The notes beneath the pieces are model-generated. The model saw only the letters and a program-made list of their open reading frames with translations. It did no database searches and was not told the origin of the DNA. DNA of 64,000 nt from Paludibacteraceae bacterium (GTDB lineage: Bacteria > Bacteroidota > Bacteroidia > Bacteroidales > Paludibacteraceae): assembly GCA_017632345.1 (NCBI GenBank), contig JAGBRL010000035.1:31810-95809 (forward strand), in the 5' to 3' direction. Both the position numbers and the translations under genes were made by a program. Below are positions 34,019 to 46,100 of this stretch, one piece after another; position 1 is the first letter of the stretch; each line of letters begins with the position of its first letter.

Positions 34019-35893
34019 CTACCTGCCCATCAGCACAAGCAGAATATTAACATCGCTCGGTGAGATACCCGGTATTCTGCTCGCCTGACCAATTGTTTCC
34101 GGGTCTATTCTCTGAAGTTTCTGTCGAGCCTCAGTCGATATGGTGTTAATTGTAGAATAATCAAACTTGCCTTTGATTTTAATATTCTCCAATCTTTTCA
34201 GTTTATCGGCAATCAAAGTCTCCCTGTCTATGTAGCCCTGATATTTAATCTGAATTTCGGCAGCCTCCACAATCTCCTCTCTACGATTTGAAATCTTAGA
34301 GATTTCTGACTTCAGAGCCGGGATAGCTTCGGACAGCAGTTCAATAGTAAGCTGCGGCCTTGTCACCAAATCAACCAACTTGCAGCCCTCTCTGAGCGGA
34401 GCCGTACCCGCCTTTTCCAAGAACCCGTTTATGTAAGCCGGCTTAACTGAATACCCCTTGATGAAATGAATAAGTCGCTCAACCCACTCTTTTTTAGACA
34501 TATACAAAGAATACCTGTCTTTAGATGCAAGCCCCAAATCGTAAGAGATAGGAGTAAGTCTCGCATCCGCATCATCCTGACGCAGCAAAATCCTGTATTC
34601 AGCCCGCGAAGTGAACATTCTATAAGGCTCATCAACGCCCTTCGTAACCAAATCGTCAATCAAAACACCAATATACGCTTCATTTCTTGCAAGGACAAAC
34701 TCTTTTCCTCCGTGACAATTGATATGCGCGTTCACACCAGCCACAAGACCTTGTCCGCCCGCCTCTTCATACCCCGTCGTTCCATTAACCTGTCCTGCAA
34801 AGAAAAGATTTTTCACAACCTTAGACTCTAATGTGTGCCTTAACTGAGTAGGGTCGAAGAAATCATACTCAATCGCATAGCCTGGACGATACACTCTCAC
34901 ATTCTCAAGCCCTTTGACTGTTCTTAACGCACGCAACTGAATATCCAGAGGAAGCGACGACGAGAAGCCGTTCAGATAGTACTCCTGAGTATCCACACCC
35001 TCCGGTTCAAGGAACAGAGGATGCTGAGTTTTATCTGCAAACGTCACGATTTTAGTCTCTATACTTGGACAGTAACGAGGACCAATACTCTGAATCTGAC
35101 CGTTATACAACGGAGAATCCGGCAAGCCCTGCCTCAAAATCTCATGCGTCTCCTCGTTTGTAGAGGTGGTGAAGCAGCTTTTCTGCTCCAGCGGCCTCGG
35201 TTCAAAGTCCAGATAAGAGAATTTGTGAAAATCATTATCTCCATCCTGTTTTCCCATTACAGAGAAATCAACAGAACGTCCGTCAATACGCACCGGCGTT
35301 CCGGTTTTCATCCTGTCCGACCTGACCCCCAAGAGGTTCAACTGTTCCGTAAGCCCATAAGAAGCCGGTTCTGAGATACGACCTCCAGCCACCTGAGTTT
35401 TTCCGCAATGCATAAGTCCCGACAAGAAAGTCCCTGCTGTAATAACCACACACTTAGCTTCAAACACAGCAGACATACCGACCTTAACTCCGCAAACAGC
35501 GCCATCTTTCACTATAAGCTCCGTAACCATATCCTGCCAGATGTCAAGATTGTCTGTGTTTTCCAATATAGACCTCCACTTCTCCGAGAACTTCTGTCTG
35601 TCGGCTTGCGAGCGCGGACTCCACATAGCAGGCCCTTTAGAACGGTTCAACATACGGAACTGTATAGCTGTCAAGTCCGAGACAATACCGCAAAAGCCAC
35701 CTAAAGCGTCAATCTCGCGCACAATCTGCCCTTTCGCAATACCGCCAATGGCAGGATTACAACTCATCTGCGCAATCTTGTGCATATCCATAGTGACAAG
35801 CAAAGTCTTTGACCCAAGATTAGCGGCGGCAGCGGCTGCCTCACAACCAGCATGTCCAGCCCCAACTACAATTACGTCGTACTTAAAAACCAT
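34019..35893 (-). CDS. mnmG: tRNA uridine-5-carboxymethylaminomethyl(34) synthesis enzyme MnmG
   Basis: This 624-residue FAD protein works with MnmE to modify the wobble uridine of several tRNAs. The N-terminal dinucleotide-binding motif is VVGAGHAGCEAAAAAANLG, followed by the family segments MSCNPAIGGIAKGQIVREIDALGG and QFRMLNRSKGPAMWSPRSQADR. A further FAD/partner region is GQVNGTTGYEEAGGQGLVAG, and the C-terminal helical domain ends ISPSDVNILLVLMGR. The length is standard. It is divergent from mutS across a 490-nt region. Confidence 0.97.
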   Translation of the reverse strand: MVFKYDVIVVGAGHAGCEAAAAAANLGSKTLLVTMDMHKIAQMSCNPAIGGIAKGQIVREIDALGGFCGIVSDLTAIQFRMLNRSKGPAMWSPRSQADRQKFSEKWRSILENTDNLDIWQDMVTELIVKDGAVCGVKVGMSAVFEAKCVVITAGTFLSGLMHCGKTQVAGGRISEPASYGLTEQLNLLGVRSDRMKTGTPVRIDGRSVDFSVMGKQDGDNDFHKFSYLDFEPRPLEQKSCFTTSTNEETHEILRQGLPDSPLYNGQIQSIGPRYCPSIETKIVTFADKTQHPLFLEPEGVDTQEYYLNGFSSSLPLDIQLRALRTVKGLENVRVYRPGYAIEYDFFDPTQLRHTLESKVVKNLFFAGQVNGTTGYEEAGGQGLVAGVNAHINCHGGKEFVLARNEAYIGVLIDDLVTKGVDEPYRMFTSRAEYRILLRQDDADARLTPISYDLGLASKDRYSLYMSKKEWVERLIHFIKGYSVKPAYINGFLEKAGTAPLREGCKLVDLVTRPQLTIELLSEAIPALKSEISKISNRREEIVEAAEIQIKYQGYIDRETLIADKLKRLENIKIKGKFDYSTINTISTEARQKLQRIDPETIGQASRIPGISPSDVNILLVLMGR

Positions 35894-36169
35894 TATCTAA
35901 AAGTTTGAAAACCGTCTGCAAATTTCGCAAAAAATATTAAGAATCTATTTAATTTTAACCAAAAAGTATAAACACATGAGATTTTTAAGTTTTCAAAACA
36001 GCAAATCCTCTCCTTTCCGCTCCATGGCCCAATGTTACAACCAACCACCAAAAAAAACAATCTCGACCTATATTTCATGCGAAAAGTCCTATTTTAACAC
36101 AAATTTATTGACTTCAATCACATAAAAAGCACTTTTTTTGACCTTAATCAAAAAAAACATAAAAAAAAA

Positions 36170-36201
36170 TTGCATCATATGTAAAAAAGCGCTTATCTTT
36201 G
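36170..36201 (+). promoter_or_regulatory. Promoter of the candidate small RNA
   Basis: TATCTTTG (36194-36201) fits the -7 consensus; TTG at 36170-36172 stands at a roughly suitable -33 distance. The predicted start is about 36208. Confidence 0.6.
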
Positions 36202-36207
36202 TGCCAA

Positions 36208-36292
36208 GCAAACAAAACAGGTAGATTTTTTTCATAGTTAAGGTTTAGGTTAAATGAGTTGAGGGAGGCTGTGAAGCTTCCCTTGATTTTTT
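36208..36292 (+). ncRNA. Candidate small RNA upstream of mutS
   Basis: A promoter-like TATCTTTG box is followed about 55 nt later by a strong terminator: AGGGAGGC (36262-36269) pairs with GCTTCCCT (36276-36283) and then GATTTTTT. The intervening about 50 nt contain no useful reading frame. A separate TACCTTTG promoter for mutS lies 50 nt past the hairpin, so this would be an independent transcript of roughly 85 nt. It could instead be an attenuated leader of mutS. No known RNA family was recognised. Confidence 0.45.
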
Positions 36293-36342
36293 GGCGGCGG
36301 CACTAATTTCTTTCCGATGCACTGAGCATAGAAATATTTTAT

Positions 36343-36357
36343 TACCTTTGTAGGATA
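36343..36357 (+). promoter_or_regulatory. -7 box of the mutS promoter
   Basis: TACCTTTG (36343-36350) fits TAnnTTTG, predicting transcription from about 36357, 27 nt before the TTG start codon. Confidence 0.65.
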
Positions 36358-36383
36358 AACATAACAATCAATTTAAGACAAAA

Positions 36384-39014
36384 TTGGCAAAAGTAGCAGA
36401 AACACCCTTGATGAAGCAGTACCTTGAAATCAAGGGGAAACATCCGGACGCGATTCTTCTTTTTCGTGTAGGGGATTTTTACGAGACATTCTCAGACGAT
36501 GCAATCAAAGCGTCTGAAATATTAGGCATAACCCTGACACGCAGGGCAAACGGCTCAGCCTCTTCTGTGGAGCTGGCCGGCTTCCCGCATCATGCATTAG
36601 ACACATACTTGCCCAAACTGGTACGTGCAGGGCAACGTGTAGCTATATGCGACCAACTGGAAGATCCCAAACTTACAAAAAACATAGTGAAGCGAGGCAT
36701 TACCGAACTCGTCACTCCCGGTGTCTCTATAAATGACAATGTGCTAAATCATAAAGAGAACAATTTCCTCGCCGCAGTCCATTTCAGCAAGAAAAGCGCC
36801 GGGGTTGCCTTTCTCGACATATCAACCGGAGAGTTCCTCACTGCCGAAGGCCCGTTTGACTATATAGACAAACTCCTCAGCAGCATGTCGCCAAAAGAGG
36901 TTCTCTTTGAGCGCAGCAAACGGAGCACCTTTGAGGAGCATTTCGGCAACAAATATTTCACGTTTGAGCTGGACGACTGGATTTTCACGCTTGACACAGC
37001 AAATGAACGGCTCGTCAAACATTTTGAGACAAAAAACCTGAAAGGCTTCGGTGTTGACAAACTGGAGCTCGGCATTGTAGCGTCGGGAGCCATACTTTAT
37101 TACCTCGACATCACCCACCATCAGAAGATCGGCCATATCACAAACCTGTCTCGAATAGAGGAAGACAGATATGTGTGGCTAGACAAATTCACAATTAAAA
37201 ATCTGGAACTGTACGGAACTGTTCATGAAGGCGGAAAAACTCTGGCGGACATTCTGGACCGGACAGTTTCGCCTATGGGCGCACGTCTTCTCAGACGATG
37301 GATTGCCTTCCCTTTAAAAGATGTCAAGCCTATTGAAGAGAGGCTCAACATCGTGGAGAGCCTACTGAACGACAGCAACATGATGGAGGTGATAAATGAC
37401 AGGCTTTTCACTATCGGCGACCTTGAGCGCATCATATCGAAAGTGGCGGTAGGACGTGTGACACCGCGCGAGATTGTTCAGCTCCGCGTTTCGTTGGAGT
37501 CCATAACTCCGATAAAGGAGGTTTGCTCTTCAAGCAACAGCGAAGGCCTGAAACGTGTCGGCGAACAACTTAACGAATGCAAGCTGATAAGGGCTAAGAT
37601 AGGTGACCTCATAACAAACGACCCGCCTAACATGGTGAACCGCGGAGGCGTAATCCGCGAAGGCGTAAACAGCGAGCTTGACGAACTGAGACTCATCTCA
37701 CGCTCTGGCAAACAATATCTTCTGGACCTTCAGGAAAGAGAGTCAGAACGCACCGGCATACCATCTCTCAAAATAAATTACAACAACGTGTTCGGATACT
37801 ACATAGAGGTCCGCAACACACATAAAGACAAAGTTCCGGAAGAGTGGATCAGGAAGCAGACTCTGAAAGACGCCGAACGCTACATAACACAAGAGCTGAA
37901 GGAGTACGAAGAAAAAATTCTCGGAGCAGAAGACAAGATCATAGCGCTCGAAACGAGAATCTACAACGAGTTAGTGCTTGAACTTGCAGAATATATTCCT
38001 GCTATACAGACAAACTCCAATCTCATAGCCCAGATAGACACGTTGCTCTCCTTTGCAAAGGTGTCTGACAGCAACTCGTACGTGCGTCCGTCCATGAATG
38101 AGGGCGACGCCATTGACATTACGCAAGGCCGCCACCCTGTTATCGAACGTCAATTGCCAATTGGCGAAAGATATGTAGCCAACGACCTCCATCTGGACAG
38201 CAATTCACAGCAAGTGATAATGATAACTGGGCCAAATATGGCAGGTAAATCCGCACTGCTAAGGCAGACTGCTCTTATTGTGCTGATGGCTCAAATCGGC
38301 TGTTTTGTGCCTGCCGAAAAGGCAGAGATTGGGGTTATAGACAAAATTTTCACACGAGTCGGGGCTTCTGATAACATCTCTATGGGCGAATCGACCTTTA
38401 TGGTAGAGATGAACGAGGCCGCTAGCATCATAAACAACCTTTCGCACAGAAGTCTTGTGCTGTTTGACGAACTAGGCCGAGGCACCAGTACATACGACGG
38501 AATCTCTATAGCCTGGGCTATCGTGGAACATATACACGAGCACCCTACTGCAAAGGCAAAGACACTGTTCGCCACTCACTACCATGAGCTGAACGAGATG
38601 GAGAATCTGTTTAACCGCATCTGCAACTACAACGTGTCTGTGAAAGAGGCTAACGGCAAAGTCATCTTCCTGCGAAAACTCGTGAAAGGCGGAAGCGAAC
38701 ATAGCTTTGGTATTCATGTAGCAAAATTAGCTGGACTTCCGCACAGCGTAGTGTCCAGAGCTAACGAAATATTGGCGCAGCTCGAAAAAGACAACAGAAA
38801 ATCCAGCACTTCCGAAAACAATAAAACAAACGAGCCAAAGAAGAGCCAACTTCCAAAGGAAGGTTATCAGCTCAGCTTCTTCCAGATGGACGACCCTGTG
38901 CTATCTCAGGTTCGAGACGAGATCGTAAATCTGGATGTAAACAATCTGACTCCTATTGAAGCGCTCAACAAGCTTAACGAGATAAAGAAAATTGTGACCG
39001 GAAGGTCTGAATAA
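36384..39014 (+). CDS. mutS: DNA mismatch repair protein MutS
   Basis: This 876-residue mismatch-recognition ATPase begins with a TTG codon; the family N-terminus [16 protein letters not shown] starts right after it, so the later ATG (residue 10) is less likely. The mismatch-binding motif GDFYETF is at residues about 28-34. The Walker A motif GPNMAGKS starts at residue 616, followed by the signature [10 protein letters not shown], Walker [13 protein letters not shown] and the HATHYHEL-type segment [11 protein letters not shown]. The length is normal for MutS (not the shorter MutS2). It has its own promoter and ends at a terminator shared with the convergent menE-like gene. Confidence 0.97.
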   Translation: MAKVAETPLMKQYLEIKGKHPDAILLFRVGDFYETFSDDAIKASEILGITLTRRANGSASSVELAGFPHHALDTYLPKLVRAGQRVAICDQLEDPKLTKNIVKRGITELVTPGVSINDNVLNHKENNFLAAVHFSKKSAGVAFLDISTGEFLTAEGPFDYIDKLLSSMSPKEVLFERSKRSTFEEHFGNKYFTFELDDWIFTLDTANERLVKHFETKNLKGFGVDKLELGIVASGAILYYLDITHHQKIGHITNLSRIEEDRYVWLDKFTIKNLELYGTVHEGGKTLADILDRTVSPMGARLLRRWIAFPLKDVKPIEERLNIVESLLNDSNMMEVINDRLFTIGDLERIISKVAVGRVTPREIVQLRVSLESITPIKEVCSSSNSEGLKRVGEQLNECKLIRAKIGDLITNDPPNMVNRGGVIREGVNSELDELRLISRSGKQYLLDLQERESERTGIPSLKINYNNVFGYYIEVRNTHKDKVPEEWIRKQTLKDAERYITQELKEYEEKILGAEDKIIALETRIYNELVLELAEYIPAIQTNSNLIAQIDTLLSFAKVSDSNSYVRPSMNEGDAIDITQGRHPVIERQLPIGERYVANDLHLDSNSQQVIMITGPNMAGKSALLRQTALIVLMAQIGCFVPAEKAEIGVIDKIFTRVGASDNISMGESTFMVEMNEAASIINNLSHRSLVLFDELGRGTSTYDGISIAWAIVEHIHEHPTAKAKTLFATHYHELNEMENLFNRICNYNVSVKEANGKVIFLRKLVKGGSEHSFGIHVAKLAGLPHSVVSRANEILAQLEKDNRKSSTSENNKTNEPKKSQLPKEGYQLSFFQMDDPVLSQVRDEIVNLDVNNLTPIEALNKLNEIKKIVTGRSE

Positions 39015-39044
39015 AAAAAGCGTCCTGAATCATGACGCTTTTTT
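39014..39044. terminator. Bidirectional terminator between mutS and the menE-like gene
   Basis: AAAAAAGCGTC (39014-39024) pairs with GACGCTTTTTT (39034-39044). The A/T arms give a T run on either strand. Confidence 0.85.
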
Positions 39045-39072
39045 AAATACTTTTAACTTTTCCACTGTACGT

Positions 39073-40086
39073 CTACCTGAATTTGGCCAGGAACAAAATC
39101 TTTTTAGGCCTCTCAAACTTTGACAAACGCAAAGTCATATCACTTTGCAGCTTCGCTAATAAGTTATCAGACAAAGGCATTCCCTCTATTTTCAGCACAA
39201 CAATCTCTCCAAACTTGTCATCAGGCTCCGCCATCACATAAAACCTACGGTCAATCAGTCCTCTCAAACTATCCTCCACCATCTCCGGATGCACCTTGAC
39301 ACCACCTGTATTGATCACATTGTCAAACCTGCCCTTCCACACAAAAGAGAAGTCCGAAATCAATTCAGCCACATCATTCGTCACCACATCCACTTCCGAC
39401 AAATGCGGCGCAGAAATCACAAGACACCCACGTTCGTCCAAGGAGAAGCGCACTCCATTCATCGCAGTATAAACAGACCTTGTTCCCCGTTCAATCTTAG
39501 ACAAAGCGATGTGAGACACAGTTTCTGTCATGCCGTATGTCATATAGGCATTCACAGGCAAGTCCGACAGTTTTTCCGCACAATCTTGCGATAAAGGGCT
39601 GCCTCCAACAATAAGATTCGCAATCATAGACAACGCATCCCGACCTTTTGCCGACGACAACAGTTGTTTAACCTGCATAGGCACCATTGCAGCAAGAGCA
39701 ACAGGACCCTTCCAATCAGGCTCTGAAGACGGCTTTGCAATCACAACATTCAGTCCACCAGCAATAGCCCTTACCAACACCATTTTTCCTGCAATATAAT
39801 TCACAGAAAGACACAGCAAAATAGTATCTCCCGCCTTAAGATTAAAGAACGAGTTGGTAAGCTCTGCAGAAGCCAGCATCGCTTTCTTTGACAACCTTAT
39901 GGACTTCGGAGCTCCAGTAGAACCAGAGGTTTTACCAATGACAAAATCACGCTCGTCTGTCCATTCTTTAAAAAATTGGCGCAGTTTTTCATCCTCCTCA
40001 TCAGACGACAAAGCATAGCACCATTTTTCATATTCGTCAATTTTATACCTTTTGCCATTCAAGGCAATATATTTATATGTATCCAT
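39073..40086 (-). CDS. menE: AMP-binding enzyme, probable o-succinylbenzoate-CoA ligase (MenE)
   Basis: This 337-residue adenylate-forming enzyme would activate o-succinylbenzoate with CoA for menaquinone synthesis. The ATP-binding P-loop is GKTSGSTGAPKSIRLSKKA; later motifs are YMTYGMTETVSH and WKGRFDNVINTGGVKVHPE, with the C-terminal lysine loop ending RPKKILFLAKFR. The start at 40086 is chosen because the longer frame runs into a neighbouring terminator hairpin. It is shorter than most acyl-CoA ligases, as is usual for Bacteroidetes MenE. No other men genes are in the window, so the specific substrate is likely but not proved. Confidence 0.8.
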   Translation of the reverse strand: MDTYKYIALNGKRYKIDEYEKWCYALSSDEEDEKLRQFFKEWTDERDFVIGKTSGSTGAPKSIRLSKKAMLASAELTNSFFNLKAGDTILLCLSVNYIAGKMVLVRAIAGGLNVVIAKPSSEPDWKGPVALAAMVPMQVKQLLSSAKGRDALSMIANLIVGGSPLSQDCAEKLSDLPVNAYMTYGMTETVSHIALSKIERGTRSVYTAMNGVRFSLDERGCLVISAPHLSEVDVVTNDVAELISDFSFVWKGRFDNVINTGGVKVHPEMVEDSLRGLIDRRFYVMAEPDDKFGEIVVLKIEGMPLSDNLLAKLQSDMTLRLSKFERPKKILFLAKFR

Positions 40087-40118
40087 AAAAAAATGCGGAA
40101 GGCTTTGACCCTTCCGCA
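40085..40118 (-). terminator. Terminator of the giant HYR protein gene
   Basis: The 9-bp stem TGCGGAAGG/CCTTCCGCA (40094-40118) is followed on the minus strand by a T run (40093-40085). Confidence 0.8.
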
Positions 40119-40153
40119 AAACAAATAAACTAAAAATTCAAACCAATATGATA

Positions 40154-43100
40154 TTATTTAATCTTCACGACCTCAATAGTGCCACTCACCACAGAACCAT
40201 CTTTCAAGCGAGTGTCATAGAAATAGACACCTGGGTCAACCAGCACACCATCAATCTTACCGTCCCAGCCATCTTCACCTTCAAACACTTTCTGACCATA
40301 GCGGTTGAATATCATCACAAAATAGCCCTTCATAAAGGCATCGTTCAAGTTATCAAGCGTGTAAGGCGTTATTGCGCTCGGAAGTTCATCCAGCACCGCA
40401 ATCTCAACCACATTACTTTGTGCAGCCGGACAGACACTATCCGTAATCAGCACGTAGTAATCAGCCGTATCAGAGACAGAAGCCAAAGCAAATTTATTTG
40501 CATCCACGTCAAAACCATCTATCGTCACTCCCAGAAGCTCGTCCTTGCTGTCGTCACTATCCACGCAATCATCATCAACCTCACCATTCACGCTAAACGC
40601 ATCGAAACAAGACATACCGTCAGACTTTCCGTTCACACGATACCAATAGTAAGTCTTCGGTTTGTAATTAGTCTTCACGATTAGAGAAGCACCATCACCG
40701 CGCACCACACGAGGCTTGTCAGTCGGCAACGTAGTCAAGATAAACTTGTTCGCATCATATCTTGTATGCACATCAAGAACAATCGAATCGTTAGAGTAAA
40801 GCTTATCTTCTCTCCACAACTTCAGGTTCTCCTCACTTCCCGCCGCTAACAAGCTATCTTCAGTTGTAGCCTTTAGCATTTCGCAGAATGCGAACAAACT
40901 ATTCTTAGAGTCGCTCTCACCACATTCGTTCTTCGCATAGAACTTCAAAGTCCTATATCCACCCGGAACCGGCTGATGAGCGTGATACAACGAATCATCA
41001 AGCAGCCAAGCCGTACTGTCAACCACACCGCCTCGTTCGTCTATACAAACACCATACTTATGGAAGAACGAATTAGGACCAGTAATCGCGATAGAATCAC
41101 CCTCACACAACGCAACCGTATCCGCATACAACGATATTCTCGGACGCTCTACGAAATCAAAGTAAGCCGAAGCCGTATCAGAACAATATGCCACCGTATC
41201 CATACCGACGAACACATATCTGCCACTTTGATTGTTGCTAACTATCTTGAGCAAGTTTTCACGGTCCTTACTTGATATTTTGTCAAATCCTTTACTATAA
41301 TAGTAAGTTGTAGGATTATTACTAAAAATCAAGTTTTCCTCTTTTATCGAATCTTTATAGTAATCAATAAACACACGGCTGTCAATAGACTGAATCTTGC
41401 CAAAGATAATACGTTCTAGTTTACCAGTCACGCTAAAGACCTCCTTAGAGTTGAGCGTTGTCGTTTCTGTGATACAAAGGCTCTTATCCTCAGCCTCCAC
41501 TTTAACAATCGATTTACGAGGAGAAACGCGAACCACAAAGAATGTATCTACTGAATTATCACAATTGTCAAAAATCTTCAACTTCACCGTTGTTGTTTCT
41601 TTTATCTGAGAACCTGCCGGCGGAGTCTGAACAATTGAGATGCGAGATGTCTCGTTACAATTATCAGAAACCTTATCCTTCAGTTTCGATTCAAAATCAG
41701 GAACTGTAAACACGCACGACCCTGCCAACTCTGCCAGTGTTGTGTCTCTGAAGAAAGCGTCCCATGTAACTGTAGGAGGCACAGTGTCTTTGATATACAC
41801 AAACCTCGTATGAGTTGTGCTATTACCACACGCATCTTCCGCAATCCACTCATGCTTTATTGAATAGTTGTAATATTCGCATGACGAAGGATCCTTACTC
41901 CTATAATTAGTAACTTTCGCTCCAACCTTAAACACACCAGCACAGTTATCTTCCACATAAAGCGAATCCGGTTCTGGAATTTCATAATCATCACAAGTCA
42001 TAACTATATCACCAGGAGTTGCTTTAAACACCGGAGCAATCTCGTCACGCACATTGAATTCCTGTTCGCACGAAGTCTTCAACCCACGAATGTTACGTAT
42101 CCAATATACTCGCTTAACACTAGTGTTACAAGTGTCATCATTCATCTCATCTTCATGCCAGAACGAATCCAACAAAGCCTCATCCTTGTCCCAAGTTCCA
42201 CCTACTAGTTTGAACTCTTCAAACGTTTCATAAGGCTTGATGTCAAGACCAGAATAACATCCAAATGTCTTTCCATCCAAGTCTTTAGGACACTTCATTT
42301 CTCCAGCCGACATATCACCTACAATAACCGTCTGGTCGCAATTCATCACATTTCCAGCGTGGTCTGTGTAAGTCCATGTAATTGTTGTCTCTCCTAAAGG
42401 ATAGTTGTCTGTCAATGCCTTGCCATCCGAACGTTTTGAATCAATAAGCACTTCTCCACAAGGGTCTGTGTACAGATTTTTGTTTCCATCAAGCAACAAA
42501 CCTGACTTTACCACATCATCTACCGGAACAAATGCATCTGAAGTGCTAATTTCCACATTAATGACACGCGGTTCTATCAAATCACATTTCCAACCAGACG
42601 GTAATGTTGTATCATGAACAATAACATTTTGGTAACATACCTTTTCCACCAAACTGTAAGGACTTACAAACAGCCACTTAATCTTAGTTGTTCCTAACGG
42701 ATAATTGTCTTCAAACGTTTTTCCATCTTCACGAGACTTGACCCCCTGAACAGGGTCGTTTGTACAATAATCCCTTGCAAAATATTCGTCAAACTCGACC
42801 ATGTCTGCTGTAACATCACACGCATCCAATTTTGTATAAACGTTGATGTCTTCAATATCTCCACAGTTGAACACTGGCGGAGTAACACTCTGCACCAGCA
42901 CCTTCTGTTCACATACCTTTGCCGAAGTGCTGTAAGGCGAAGTAAACGTCCACGTAATAGTAGTGATTCCGGCTGGATATACCGCATTCAAAGGCAATTT
43001 ATCAGAACGGACACCAACACCCTTCGCTATGTACGACGGATTACAGTAATCATGAGCTTCCGGAATATCAATCTCTACCGCAGTTTCACATATAGACACC

Positions 43101-46100
43101 TGATCTATTGGAGCCTTGATAGTATCCAATGAGCTACAGTCAAACACCGGAGATGTTGTATCTTTCACAACAATTTTAGAAACGCAAGAGTCTATGTCGC
43201 CGTAACCATTATCAAAGAACCATGTCACAAGGTGTGTTCCCGTTGGAAATTCCTTTGTCAACTCATCTGGCAACTGATTAAAGTTACTCAAATGAATGTT
43301 AACATATTCATGCACAACCTCTTCTGTAACATTACCTGCATCATTGTAAGTGTTCACTATCTTTACAGGCACCTTATCCACCTCATCATAAGTGTTAACC
43401 AACTCATAAGTCTTGCTTATTGCCGTAGGAAGAAGAGTTATAGAATCCACATTCGTCACTCTCACAACCTTACTTGGATAACCCTTTACACCCGGCATAT
43501 CCTTAGAAATTGGATTAACATGGTAACTATCGTACTTTTCTGGGCTATAAGGCTCGCCAGTCTTATTGTCTCTCACTTCCAAGAAATAAGGGAAATTCGC
43601 AGTCGGCACATCTCCAAGATTCAAGTTCAAATCCACTTTACAAGTTCCCTGAGAAACCAGTTCCTGATCTATTGACTTGCTGCAATCCGGAATAGGAGCA
43701 TACTTGCTTGAGACAGTTATACGCTGGTCACACACATTTTTATTACCTCGCTCGTCCGTAAACGTATAGATAACATGAGTCACACCCACATTGAACTTAT
43801 AGCGATTCAGTTTTTCAATCAGATTCGCAATACCGTCCGCATCACCTTTTCCGCTTATTCTCATGTTTTCTTCAGCCCCATCCTTCTTGCCCGGATCCAC
43901 AAGTTCTATGTCAATAATAACTTCACCGCCGCAATTATCCACAGGCACAGGAATGTTAAACTCGCCAGCCAACGAATATATCACACCAACCTCATCAGCT
44001 CCACCGTCAGGATTTTTACCCGACGCATATTTGAATGAAACATCCGAGTTCAACGCATGCTGGTTAACCTTAACATTATGCTCTGGCAAGTCTCGGCAAT
44101 CGCCTCTAGGACCTTCCTTATCCTTCAGAATGAAAGTCTGGACACATTCCGCATAGGTCGTGTCACTCACAGTAACTCCGTTAGCTCCATCCTTATAGAA
44201 CCTCCAAGCCAAATCATAAATCGCAGAATCCTTGTCCGGCTCAACAACAAAAACTATATCATTCATCTTTGTTGTATCTATCTCAACCCACGGATTGTCA
44301 GTTCCTGTCAATTTATAGAAATAACGCGGCTTCAACACTTTTGTAGAAGAACACTGGTCTTTTGCATAAGGCACGCGCGACGCTGACAAGTTCTTAAGGA
44401 AATGACCAAGACTCAAACCGCACTTTTCAGGGTCCATTCCAATTTCGCCAATCATAGAATCTTCTGGACAGTTGTAAACATTTGGCTTAATATCATCCAA
44501 CACTCTTACAAGCTGAATACAATATGCCACATTACCGTCGAAGTCATAGAAGCCCCATAAAATATAGTTATTACCAGACTCATATTTGTCGTTCAATGCA
44601 ATTTTCTTATTGAAATTGGTCAAGTCAACATTAGGCTCGCCACCATCCTTTCCGTTAAAACGGCCTAAATAAGTACCTTTTATCACACCATCAGAGCCAT
44701 TCCTGTCCTCCAATTCCGGAGCAACAAGAGTTGGCAAAGACTCATGCAAGCCAGGGACAGCCTCACACGAACCGAAATATGACAATTTTGTGCTATAATC
44801 GTCAATAAGCTCACAATTTATATTAGGCGCTGTTGTGTCCTTGACAATAAACACAATGCCGCAAGTTCTTGTGCTGTCACAACCATCCTTAACAGTATAT
44901 GTAGTTCTTATGGTGTCACTCTTCAAACGGATATCCAGCACACTGCTTTCAATCAGGCCAGCCTTGATAGAATCTGCAGTGTATTTACCTAGGCTGATTG
45001 TCTGATTTGTACGCTTACCTTTCAGTTCAATTGTCAGAATTGGATTAGGGTCGCAATCTGCAGAGAAATCAGGTATAGGGAAACGAACCAAAGTATCGCT
45101 CTGCGTAGGGCCAAGTATAAAGATACGCTCATCATCTTTGATACTTTCACAATTAATCGAAGGGCCAACAGAAGGACGCACTTTATAAGTATTCGCAACA
45201 CCAGTCTCGCAACCGTCTTTCGAAACCGACACACCTATTTTCATGGACTTCTCTTTCGCAGGGTCACAACGGTCTGCCACCGTCTCTATATCAACAGTCG
45301 CAGTGTCTGAGGTTCCAGAAGCTCCAGACCACACAAAAGTGTATTTATCTGCAGGATAACCATTTGGAGAAGCTATATTAGCCACAATCTTTTGGTACTT
45401 ATCAGCAGGGCACAGTTCCTTGTCTGTTTCAGACGTGCCAGGAGCAAAATAGTTTCCAAGAAGTTCTAACGAAACTGCAGGTTTTTCCTTTAAAGTGAGA
45501 TCTACGAGCAAAGTATCACTCACCGCACCTGCGTTTATAGCAAAAACTCCAAGTTTAAACTCTCCCTCTCGCTTGCTTTCTTGCATAGAAGAGCCAAATG
45601 TGAATTTAACCGTTTCTAACTGACCTCCCGATGTTTCAATCTTCTTTATACCAAACACTTCATCAGCAACCGAGCAATCTGTAATTTTGCCATTTTCGTC
45701 AACTCTTCTAATGAACCATGAGTATCTTATCGCATCGTTCGCATCAAGCGGATTAACCGTATAAGACACAGTAGCATCGTCAGCCACACAAACAGTGCGG
45801 TCGCCACTTACACCTCCAGGAGTCATCGGCTTACAGTTCTTGCCTATGATAAAGAACTCAAACATGTGAGATGGATCTCCACCGTCCGAAACTCTATATG
45901 TAGTTTTCCCTGCCTCTGTTATAGGCACTTCCATCTGCTTCTTTCTGTCATGCTCTGACAAATGTCTCCATTCTCCATCTACAAGCACCTCCCATTTGTA
46001 GTTTGCATTTTTCGGAAACCCTGCAGCATTTGCAACTGCGACATCCCCTATACATACAGGATTTTCTCCGACGCACACATTTTCAACTTCGGCACTAATA

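Larger units (their letters stand above)
35894..36383. other. Intergenic region between mnmG and mutS
   Basis: It holds a candidate small RNA with its own promoter and terminator and, separately, the mutS promoter. The part beside mnmG (35894-36160) is A+T-rich and shows no certain promoter or gene. Confidence 0.55.
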
